This document shows positions 23,438-29,991 of a stretch of DNA of 29,991 bases, piece by piece. A model generated the notes under the pieces. It worked only from the letters and a program-made list of their open reading frames with translations. It was not told where the DNA came from and searched no databases. Within the stretch, counting starts at the first letter, position 1, and every line of letters begins with the position of its first letter. Location: the NCBI GenBank assembly GCA_964491515.1, contig CAZBGQ010000022.1, positions 1 to 29,991 of the forward strand. Reading direction: 5' to 3'. Source of the DNA: CAZBGQ01 sp964491515 (lineage in GTDB: Bacteria > Patescibacteriota > Gracilibacteria > UBA1369 > UBA12473). A program made the position numbers and the translations under genes.

Positions 23438-23522
23438 TGGTGCCCAGGAGAGGACTCGAACCTCCACGCCTCACGGCACTAGTTCCTAAGACTAGCGTGT
23501 ATACCAATTTCACCACCTGGGC
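23438..23522 (-). tRNA. tRNA-Leu (UAG anticodon)
   Basis: 85 nt including an encoded 3' CCA. The acceptor stem GCCCAGG pairs with CCTGGGC. The anticodon stem is CTAGT/ACTAG with loop CTTAGGA, giving UAG, which reads CUN leucine codons. The long variable arm (TGCCGTGAGGCG) is typical of class II tRNAs, and the T-arm GAGGTTCGAGTCCTC is canonical. The discriminator base is A, as expected for Leu. Confidence 0.97.
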
Positions 23523-23543
23523 ATATTGTAAATGAACAGGGCT

Positions 23544-23571
23544 AGTTTAATTGACCTTTCAAAAAGGTCAA
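23544..23571 (-). promoter_or_regulatory. Promoter of tRNA-Leu
   Basis: TTGACC (23566-23571), 16-nt spacer, TAAACT (23544-23549) on the minus strand. The 5' leader before the mature tRNA would be about 15 nt. Confidence 0.5.
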
Positions 23572-23581
23572 CACTAGTGTT
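23551..23581. repeat. Perfect inverted repeat plus palindrome in a divergent promoter region
   Basis: TTGACCTTT-CAA-AAAGGTCAA (23551-23571), a perfect 9-bp inverted repeat, runs into the 12-bp palindrome AACACTAGTGTT (23570-23581). Both lie over the -35/spacer regions of the divergent tRNA-Leu and 23595-23927 promoters. Confidence 0.75.
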
Positions 23582-23586
23582 AAATA
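23558..23586 (+). promoter_or_regulatory. Promoter giving a near-leaderless transcript of the 23595-23927 gene
   Basis: TTCAAA (23558-23563), 17-nt spacer, TAAATA (23581-23586), then 8 nt before the ATG at 23595. The predicted leader is about 2 nt. Confidence 0.45.
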
Positions 23587-23594
23587 AAAGTGTT

Positions 23595-23927
23595 ATGCCT
23601 CCTTCTAAAAAATCTAGTAAAACGTCTAAGAAAGCGCCAGCCACTACCAAAAAAGCGGCGGTTGTTCATAATAAATATATAAGTGTGGACACGCTTAGTT
23701 CTGCTGAAATGAAGGATTATTTTCGCTATTTGAGCTCCCCGAAGATGATTTTCTGGTCTAATTTTTTGGCGGGTACGGCTCGCGGATTGGGGTTTGTTAT
23801 TGGGACGGTGGCGGTGTTAGGTCTTGCGACCTTCATTATTAGTCAAGTTCTAGTTGATATCCCTTGGGTTGGAGATTTATTCCGATGGTTGAATGATTGG
23901 TTGGCGGCGAATATTGATTCCTATTAG
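23595..23927 (+). CDS. DUF5665-like small membrane protein with a basic tail
   Basis: 110 aa. The first 25 residues are almost all Lys, Ser, Ala, Thr and Pro (KKSSKTSKKAPATTKKAA), a flexible basic tail. A conserved-looking core follows, NFLAGTARGLGFVIGTVAVLGL, with one hydrophobic helix at about 60-86 and a short amphipathic C-terminus (IPWVGDLFRWLNDW). This pattern fits DUF5665, whose function is unknown. The frame is open from 23532, but the promoter at 23558-23586 places the start at 23595. A terminator-like hairpin follows the stop. Confidence 0.75.
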   Translation: MPPSKKSSKTSKKAPATTKKAAVVHNKYISVDTLSSAEMKDYFRYLSSPKMIFWSNFLAGTARGLGFVIGTVAVLGLATFIISQVLVDIPWVGDLFRWLNDWLAANIDSY

Positions 23928-23937
23928 TTCTGGATTT

Positions 23938-23959
23938 GCCCTGGAGTTTAGGGCGTTTT
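23938..23959 (+). terminator. Short terminator-like hairpin after the DUF5665-like gene
   Basis: GCCCT, 7-nt loop, AGGGC, then GTTTT, 10 nt after the TAG. The stem is only 5 bp, so termination may be partial and dnaE may be read through. Confidence 0.5.
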
Positions 23960-23991
23960 CGTGACACAATCCGGGTACCTATTTGGACCCT

Positions 23992-26900
23992 ATGTCTTTT
24001 GCGCATCTTCATTGTCATACTCACTATAGTCTTTTGGATGGGCTGCCCACTCCTCAAGCCTATATTAATAAAGCTGTAGCGACCGGCTCCTCTGCTTTGG
24101 CGATCACCGATCATGGAAATATGTATGGGGCTATTCAGTTTTATCAGGCTGCTAAGAAGGCGGATATTAAGCCTATTATTGGGATCGAGGGTTATACGGC
24201 TCGCACGAGTCGCTTCTCTAAGGAAGCTGGAGTTGATAATCGTATCGGTCATATTGTTTTGTTGGCACGAAACAATGAGGGTTATGAGAATTTGATGAAT
24301 ATCTGTTCCAAGGCTCATTTGGAAGGTTTTTACTATAAACCTCGAATGGATTGGGAGCTTTTAAAGGAGTATGGTAAAGGCTTGGTGATTATGACCGGAT
24401 GTCTTAATGGAGATATTCCTAAATTACTTTTAGCCAATAAAGAGGAGGAAGCAGAGTCATTGCTTCGTCAGTTTCAAAATATGGTGGGTCAGGAGAATGT
24501 TTACCTTGAATTGCAGGATCACCCACGACTTATGGAGCAGGGTATCTTGAATGAGAAAATGATTAATTTTGCCACGAGGACTGGTGCTCCTTTGGTAGCG
24601 ACCAATGATTGTCATTGTTTGGATAATGCAGACCGAGAAGCTCATGATATTTTGCTTTGTGTTCAGACTGGTTCAATGGTCACGGATGAGGATAGATTTA
24701 GAATTGATGGAGAGATTTCGATGCGTACACCTGATGAAATGGCGCGGGCGTTCTCTCATGTTCCGCAGGCGTTGGCTAATACACTTACGATTGCGGATCA
24801 ATGCAATGTGGAGCTTTCACTTAACACAGCGAATATTTTACCAAGTTTTGATACACCTTTTCAGAAATCGGATAAGGCTTATTTGCGTGAATTGTGTGAG
24901 GAAGGACTTACTTATCGTTATGGGGAGTCTCCATCTGAGGAGATTATGGAAAGACTGAATTATGAATTGAAGATTGTTCATGAGATGGGGTTTGACGCGT
25001 ATTTTTTGATTGTTCAAGATTTTGTGATGTTTGCAAAAAATTCGGGGATTCTTGTAGGGCCTGGGCGTGGATCGGCCGCTGGCTCAATCATTGCGTATTT
25101 ACTTCGGATTACGGACGTGGATCCTATGAAATACGGGCTTTTGTTTGAGCGATTTTTGAATCCGGAGCGCGTGAGTATGCCAGATATCGATATTGATTTT
25201 GCTGATAACCGACGTGATGAAGTTTTGGAGTATGTGGTTGAGAAGTATGGGAAAGATAAGGTGGCTCAAATCATTACGTTTGGAACGATGGCAGCTAAGG
25301 CTGCAATTCGAGATGTGGGCCGCACACTCGGGATTCCTTATGGTGAGGTGGATGTTATTTCAAAGCTCATTCCTCTTCGTCCAGGAATTAAACTGGCAGA
25401 GGCATTGGAAGAAGAATATCAACTAAAAGCTCAATATGAATCCAGTCCACAGATTAAGCGACTATTGGATTTGGCTATGAAGCTTGAAGGGGTTGTCCGT
25501 CATTCGTCGGTTCATGCCTGTGCGGTGGTTATTTCTGATAAGCCTTTAACTACTTACACTCCCCTACAGTTTGCGCCTCGTGCCGATCAGGAGACGGTGA
25601 TCACTCAATATGATATGCATGACATTGAGGCTATTGGTTTGCTTAAAATGGACTTTTTGGGTCTCAAGAATTTGAGCGTTCTGGGGTATGCCCTGGAAAT
25701 TGTTGAGCGTACTAAAGGGGTGACCATAGATATGGATACTATTCCCTTGGATGATAAAGCTACCTTTGAATTGATGGCTCGCGGGGATACTACTGGAGTT
25801 TTCCAGTTTGAATCTGCCGGAATGCAGCGTTACCTTAAAGAGCTTATACCTACTCGTTTTGAAGATTTGATTGCCATGAATGCCTTGTATCGACCGGGAC
25901 CTATGGATTGGATTCCTGCTTATATTAAAGGGAAGCACAATGAGAAACATGTGAATTATCTTCATCCGAGCTTCAAGTCTATTCTTAAAGAAACGTATGG
26001 GGTGGCGGTTTATCAAGAGCAAATTTTGCAACTGGCTCAGTTGGTTGCCGGCTTTTCTCTGGGTGAAGCTGATATTCTTAGGAAGGCGGTGGGTAAAAAG
26101 ATCATCAAGCTATTAGGAGAACAGAGGACTAAGTTTATTGAAGGAGCTATTGAGAAAGGTCATACTCGGAAATTTGCTCAGGATGTGTTTGAGAAAGTAA
26201 TCGAGCCTTTTGCTGGTTATGGATTTAATAAGGCTCATGCGACTTGTTATGCAATGATCGCGTATAGAACTGCTTACCTAAAGAGTCATTTTCCCGCAGA
26301 ATTTATGGCGGCTCTTATGACGGCAGATCGAGATAATACTGAGAGAATTGTGATTGAGATCAATGAGGCCTCAGCTATGGGCATGGAAGTTTTGCCTCCT
26401 TCTATTAATGAATCTGTGGCTAATTTTACTGTTGTTGATGATACTCAGATCCGATTCGGTTTGGCGGCAATTAAGGGTGTTGGAGTGGGTACTGTCCAGG
26501 GAATACTTGAAGTTCGTGATAAGGGTGGCCCATTTGTTTCAATTGATGATGTGGCTAAGCGTGTGCCCTCCAACTTATTGAATAAAAAAACATTGGAGGC
26601 GCTTGCTTATTGTGGTGCGTTTGATGAATTGGCGGATCGTAAGGCTGTGATCGCAAGCATTGAAGATCTTTCGCGCTATTCTCGACTTGTTCAAGCTCAT
26701 TCTGGCCCTACGGATCAGACCGATATTTTCTCGATGATGGAGGAAGAGGATAATACGTTGCCTCCATTTGAATTGGCGAATGTGAAGCCTGCAACTAATC
26801 TTCAGCGGTTAAATTGGGAGAAGCAGTATTTGGGGCTTTATGTTTCTGGCCATCCGCTTCAGGGGTTAACTAAGTATTTATCAAGAAAAGCAACGCTGGT

Positions 26901-27597
26901 TAATTCTTTCACTCGTAAATCTATTGGTCAGCAAGTTAAGGTTGTGGGTATTTTGACGATCGTTAAGAAAATCACTACTAAGGCTGGCGCGCAGATGGCT
27001 TATCTCACCTTGGAAGATCCAACGGGGAGGATTGAGATTACGGTTTTTCCTAAAACATTCAATCAGTATCGTGCGTTATTTGAAGCTGAGAGTGTGGTGG
27101 TTGTTACTGGGAAATTGGAAAATAGGCGCTCTAATTTGCAACTTATTTGTCAGGGAATTCAGGGGGTTTCTCTTGAGGCAATGATTGCAAAAGCAAAAGA
27201 ATCTAAGTTATATGACCCCAAAGAGCGGATGTCCGTTCATTCGGTGGCATCACTTCCTGAGGAAGAACAAGAACAGTTGGTAGTCGAAGCCACTTCTAAA
27301 AAGAAAAACCCTGATGAAGCTTCTGCGCCTCCTGCTCCTCGGAGGCGTCCGACTGTTAAGGCTGAGGATGAGGAGCCTATTGAAGAAGGTCCATTTATCA
27401 TTTCTCTCAGTGGTTCTCAAACATCTCCGGAGTATCTTCAGTGCTTAAAGCAGCTTTTACTCAGTCATCAAGGTAAGCGAATGGTCGAAATTCATGTTCC
27501 TCATTCTGGCTTGGTTAAGCGTATTAAGGTTCCTTTTGGTGTTAGTGTTACATCAGATCTTAAAACTAGGATTGCCGAGCTGGCTTCGGTGGCGTAA
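23992..27597 (+). CDS. dnaE: DNA polymerase III alpha subunit
   Basis: 1201 aa. Replicative polymerase of the DnaE type. The N-terminal PHP domain (1 to about 210) keeps the metal-site sequences HLHCHTHYS, ITDHGNMYG and ATNDCHCL, so it may have its own proofreading nuclease activity. The polymerase core has GPGRGSAAGS (about 353-362) and the catalytic PDIDIDF (about 397-403). A helix-hairpin-helix region and an OB-fold (VKVVGILTIVKK to TGKLENRR) follow, then a tail of about 120 residues with a Lys/Glu/Pro-rich linker. An in-frame TTG lies three codons upstream. I chose the ATG because the MSFAHLHCHTHYS start fits the family. No clear promoter or Shine-Dalgarno sequence is seen. aspS follows after 12 nt. 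Confidence 0.97.
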   Translation: MSFAHLHCHTHYSLLDGLPTPQAYINKAVATGSSALAITDHGNMYGAIQFYQAAKKADIKPIIGIEGYTARTSRFSKEAGVDNRIGHIVLLARNNEGYENLMNICSKAHLEGFYYKPRMDWELLKEYGKGLVIMTGCLNGDIPKLLLANKEEEAESLLRQFQNMVGQENVYLELQDHPRLMEQGILNEKMINFATRTGAPLVATNDCHCLDNADREAHDILLCVQTGSMVTDEDRFRIDGEISMRTPDEMARAFSHVPQALANTLTIADQCNVELSLNTANILPSFDTPFQKSDKAYLRELCEEGLTYRYGESPSEEIMERLNYELKIVHEMGFDAYFLIVQDFVMFAKNSGILVGPGRGSAAGSIIAYLLRITDVDPMKYGLLFERFLNPERVSMPDIDIDFADNRRDEVLEYVVEKYGKDKVAQIITFGTMAAKAAIRDVGRTLGIPYGEVDVISKLIPLRPGIKLAEALEEEYQLKAQYESSPQIKRLLDLAMKLEGVVRHSSVHACAVVISDKPLTTYTPLQFAPRADQETVITQYDMHDIEAIGLLKMDFLGLKNLSVLGYALEIVERTKGVTIDMDTIPLDDKATFELMARGDTTGVFQFESAGMQRYLKELIPTRFEDLIAMNALYRPGPMDWIPAYIKGKHNEKHVNYLHPSFKSILKETYGVAVYQEQILQLAQLVAGFSLGEADILRKAVGKKIIKLLGEQRTKFIEGAIEKGHTRKFAQDVFEKVIEPFAGYGFNKAHATCYAMIAYRTAYLKSHFPAEFMAALMTADRDNTERIVIEINEASAMGMEVLPPSINESVANFTVVDDTQIRFGLAAIKGVGVGTVQGILEVRDKGGPFVSIDDVAKRVPSNLLNKKTLEALAYCGAFDELADRKAVIASIEDLSRYSRLVQAHSGPTDQTDIFSMMEEEDNTLPPFELANVKPATNLQRLNWEKQYLGLYVSGHPLQGLTKYLSRKATLVNSFTRKSIGQQVKVVGILTIVKKITTKAGAQMAYLTLEDPTGRIEITVFPKTFNQYRALFEAESVVVVTGKLENRRSNLQLICQGIQGVSLEAMIAKAKESKLYDPKERMSVHSVASLPEEEQEQLVVEATSKKKNPDEASAPPAPRRRPTVKAEDEEPIEEGPFIISLSGSQTSPEYLQCLKQLLLSHQGKRMVEIHVPHSGLVKRIKVPFGVSVTSDLKTRIAELASVA

Positions 27598-27609
27598 AGT
27601 TTCATTTAT

Positions 27610-29370
27610 ATGTATAGAACTCATACTTTAGATCAACTTCGGAAAGCTGACGTAGGAACTCAAGTGACCCTCTCTGGATGGGTACACCGTCGTCGTGACC
27701 ATGGTGGCATGATTTTTATTGATCTTCGTGATCGTTACGGTCTCACACAGATTGTGTCTGATCCGAGTCTTAATGCCGAATCCCATGCTTTGATGGAGGA
27801 TTTACGTCCTGAGTTTGTGATAAAGATTATGGGGGTGGTGCGTGAGCGCCCTAATGACCAAGCTAATGCTGATATGTTAACAGGTGATATTGAAGTACTG
27901 ATTGATTCGGTTGAGATTCTCAATAGATCGGAGACTCCCCCATTTGAAATCGGACAAGATAAGCCTGTGAATGAAGAATTGCGTCTTAAGTATCGTTATT
28001 TGGATCTTCGTCGCGATCGGATGAAGGCTAACATTGTACGTCGCCATGAATTTATTAAGCGCTCTCGTGATTTGTTTGATGAGCGTGGTTTTGTTGAAGT
28101 AGAAACGCCTATCTTGATTAAGGGGACTCCTGAAGGAAGTCGTGAGTATATTGTTCCTTCTCGATTGTATCCTGGAAAGTTTTTTGTACTTCCTCAGTCT
28201 CCTCAGCAGCTTAAGCAGTTGCTTATGGTGGCTGGCATGGATAAGTATTTTCAGATTGCGCGATGTTTTCGTGATGAAGATCAGAGAGGAGATCGACAGC
28301 CAGAATTTACTCAACTTGATTTAGAGATGTCGTTTGTGGATGCGGATGATGTAATGCAAGTGAATGAGGATGTACTTCATCAAATTTTCAAGGAAATGTC
28401 TCCTAATAAGACCATTCAGGCTTCTCCTTTTCCTCGTTTGACTTGGGAGGATGCAATGAATCTTTATGGATCAGATAAGCCGGATATTCGTTTTGAAATG
28501 AAACTCCAAGATGTTTCTGAGCACGTTAAAGATTCAGGGTTTCAGGTTTTTTCTAAAACTGTGACGAGTGGCGGTGTTGTTAAGGCATTGGTGGTTCCTG
28601 GTGGTGCTGCGCTAAGTCGTAAAGATATTGATGATTATACTGATTTGGCTAAGGTTTATGGAGCTAAGGGGCTTGCCTACATTCAAATGGCTGAGGAAGG
28701 GCCTAAGTCCCCTATTCTGAAGTTTTTTAAAGATGAAGGTGCTTCGCTTTTGAGTTCAGTGGATGCAAAGACGGGAGATATTGTTTTCTTTACTGCTGAC
28801 ACATTTGAGGTTGCGTGTACTGCACTTGGGAATGTTCGCCTTGCGTGTGCGGATCGTTTTGAATTACGTGATTCAAATTTATTGGCATTTTGTTGGGTTA
28901 CAGACTTTCCTTTACTTGAGTTTGACGAGGAAAATCAGCGTTGGTCAGCAGCGCATCATCCCTTTACGTGTCCAAATGAGGAGGATGTTCCCTTGCTTGA
29001 TTCAGATCCCGGGAAGGTAAAGGCAAAGGCTTACGATCTTTCTTTAAATGGAAATGAAATTGCAGGAGGAAGTATTCGTATTCATGATCCAGAGCTACAG
29101 ATTAAGGTCTTTGCGGCTCTCGGGATTACGGAAGAAGAAGCTCAGGAGCGTTTTGGCCACCTTTTGGGGGCATTTAAGTTTGGCGCACCGCCCCATGGGG
29201 GTATTGCTTGGGGATTGGATCGCATTATTATGTTGCTTCAGGATGAGCCAAATATTCGAGAGGTCATTGCTTTCCCTAAGGATCAGAAGGCTAAAGACTT
29301 GATGGTTGGAGCTCCAAGTGGCTTGCCGGCCAAACAGGTTGCAGAGGCAAATGTTCAAGTTTTGGAGTAG
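27610..29370 (+). CDS. aspS: Aspartyl-tRNA synthetase, probably non-discriminating
   Basis: 586 aa, bacterial type. An N-terminal OB-fold binds the anticodon (GWVHRRRDHGGMIFIDLRDR, 23-42). Class II motif 2 is CFRDEDQRGDRQPEFTQLD, from about 218, and motif 3 is GIAWGLDRIIML, near 530. The GAD insertion domain lies between them. Residue 31 is His in RRRDHGG. Enzymes that charge only tRNA-Asp, such as that of E. coli, have Leu there, while His is found in non-discriminating AspRS such as that of Pseudomonas aeruginosa. This suggests it also charges tRNA-Asn, with GatCAB finishing Asn-tRNA. It is co-transcribed with dnaE across a 12-nt gap. Confidence 0.96.
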   Translation: MYRTHTLDQLRKADVGTQVTLSGWVHRRRDHGGMIFIDLRDRYGLTQIVSDPSLNAESHALMEDLRPEFVIKIMGVVRERPNDQANADMLTGDIEVLIDSVEILNRSETPPFEIGQDKPVNEELRLKYRYLDLRRDRMKANIVRRHEFIKRSRDLFDERGFVEVETPILIKGTPEGSREYIVPSRLYPGKFFVLPQSPQQLKQLLMVAGMDKYFQIARCFRDEDQRGDRQPEFTQLDLEMSFVDADDVMQVNEDVLHQIFKEMSPNKTIQASPFPRLTWEDAMNLYGSDKPDIRFEMKLQDVSEHVKDSGFQVFSKTVTSGGVVKALVVPGGAALSRKDIDDYTDLAKVYGAKGLAYIQMAEEGPKSPILKFFKDEGASLLSSVDAKTGDIVFFTADTFEVACTALGNVRLACADRFELRDSNLLAFCWVTDFPLLEFDEENQRWSAAHHPFTCPNEEDVPLLDSDPGKVKAKAYDLSLNGNEIAGGSIRIHDPELQIKVFAALGITEEEAQERFGHLLGAFKFGAPPHGGIAWGLDRIIMLLQDEPNIREVIAFPKDQKAKDLMVGAPSGLPAKQVAEANVQVLE

Positions 29371-29425
29371 TTTTGTGGAAATCGCCAACTAAGAAGGGTG
29401 CTTCAGTCGTCCGGTTTTAGAAGGA

Positions 29426-29991
29426 TTAATGCCGCGCATAACTCCCTACTCGCTGATCAATCCTGAACTTAGGATTCGCTCTATCCGGTTGCTCTCTCAT
29501 CCTCCAGCTTATTGGTGATTTTTCTTCGTTCTCGATAAGCCCGCGGTGGGCCAGTTCGTTGTGTGCTTTGCACAGCGGCTGCAGTCGGCTAGGATCATGC
29601 ATATGCTTGAGGGCCCAGCGCTCAGTATGGTGCAGCTGATATATTGGCTTTTTGCATATTGGGTAGGTGCATTTATTATTGGTTCGTGTGGTCACGTGAC
29701 GACGGATTTTGGCGGGTACGTGACGGGAGTCTGTTTGAACTGGTTCGGGCTTGGCGGACTCCCCTGCTTGTTCAACTTCGTCCAAAAACTTGCTCAATAG
29801 TTCTTCGAAGTCCGCTCGTTTGCTCAGTTGATCCAACCGCTTGGCGAGAGATTCAGGAAGGGCCACTTTTATCATCATTTTGGACGATTTTGCAGGTTGG
29901 AGACTTGTCCTGGGACAAGATTTCCTTGTCTCTCGTACATACACTTCTAATGCATTTTTTGTGAGATTCTCCGCCTTGTCCGCCCAGAACT
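29426..29991 (-). CDS. HNH endonuclease-like protein (5' part outside window)
   Basis: Partial. The frame stays open to the window edge, so the start lies beyond 29991. A GTG at 29944 is possible but the coding sequence clearly continues upstream (FWADKAENLTKNALEVYVRE). The C-terminal nuclease part shows KCTYPICKKP, the HH of QLHHTERW, and LQPLCKAHNELAHRG. This is the HNH pattern with two Cys pairs for a structural zinc. Upstream is a helical segment (LAKRLDQLSKRADFEELLSKFLDEV). Such proteins are common in CPR genomes and their targets are unknown. It may be a nuclease in DNA repair, restriction or mobile element movement. It is convergent with aspS, 55 nt away. Confidence 0.8.
   Translation of the reverse strand, partial: FWADKAENLTKNALEVYVRETRKSCPRTSLQPAKSSKMMIKVALPESLAKRLDQLSKRADFEELLSKFLDEVEQAGESAKPEPVQTDSRHVPAKIRRHVTTRTNNKCTYPICKKPIYQLHHTERWALKHMHDPSRLQPLCKAHNELAHRGLIENEEKSPISWRMREQPDRANPKFRIDQRVGSYARH

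Noticed and set aside
25564..26031. 155-aa open frame antisense to dnaE, and similar long antisense frames inside dnaE, aspS, purC and valS
   Set aside because: They lie wholly inside strongly conserved genes, have no start signals or recognisable motifs, and reflect codon bias of the true gene.
1..29991. Genetic code 25 (TGA read as Gly), as in Gracilibacteria
   Set aside because: Frames of 867-1201 codons show no internal TGA, so TGA is not used as a sense codon; the standard code fits.
1..29991. CRISPR array, insertion sequence or integrated defence island
   Set aside because: No spaced repeats, transposase, terminal inverted repeats or defence gene sets were seen. The HNH protein at the window end is the only candidate accessory gene and it is incomplete.

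Overview
The window looks like ordinary chromosome of a Patescibacteria (CPR) bacterium, most likely Peregrinibacteria or a close relative. This rests on family recognition from memory: a membrane-anchored VirD4/HerA-like ATPase, a sigma-region-4 protein fused to HARE-HTH, a DUF5665-like membrane protein, an HNH protein of a type common in this group, a type 2 IleRS, and retention of bL9. Genes are tightly packed, and two convergent pairs overlap at their stops. The long reading frames contain no internal TGA, so the standard code is in use. No mobile element, CRISPR array, prophage or integrated island was seen.

Layout. 44-5900 (minus): VirD4-like ATPase, ruvX, rplI, a family-5 solute-binding protein, secG and a YvlD-like membrane protein. 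5948-9300 (minus): ileS behind its own promoter and a T-box leader with a terminator. 9306-12098 (minus): purB, purE and purC, transcribed in the order purC-purE-purB. 12150-13391 (minus): a secreted protein with a possible transglutaminase-like triad. 13524-14789 (plus): purA, divergent from it. 14779-18865 (minus): a TPR-like protein, two small membrane proteins and valS. 18950-19477 (plus) and 19488-19925 (minus): two unrecognised proteins. 20026-21888 (plus): nadA-nadC. 21885-23276 (minus): a HIT protein and the sigma4/HARE protein. 23438-23522 (minus): tRNA-Leu(UAG). 23595-29370 (plus): DUF5665-like protein, dnaE, aspS. 29426-29991 (minus): an HNH protein that runs off the window edge.

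How the genes work together. purC, purE, purB and purA cover late steps of IMP synthesis and the branch to AMP. PurE looks like class II, which carboxylates AIR directly with CO2 and needs no PurK. nadA-nadC turn iminoaspartate into nicotinate mononucleotide. Three aminoacyl-tRNA synthetases, a tRNA, bL9 and DnaE make up the information-processing part.

The most interesting signal is how translation appears to start. I found no convincing Shine-Dalgarno sequence in front of any gene. Instead, eight of 25 complete genes carry exactly TTAAC 7-10 nt before the start codon, and four more carry one-base variants. Several other genes have a promoter placed so that the transcript would start at or within about 10 nt of the start codon. 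TGA is also rare as a stop (2 of 26), and both TGA stops have an in-frame TAA shortly after.

No stretch longer than 300 bases lacks a gene. The longest gaps are 9056-9305 (T-box leader and ileS promoter) and 23277-23594 (promoters, tRNA-Leu, inverted repeats). Positions 1-43 hold only the region after the first gene, with a weak bulged hairpin and no T-rich tail.
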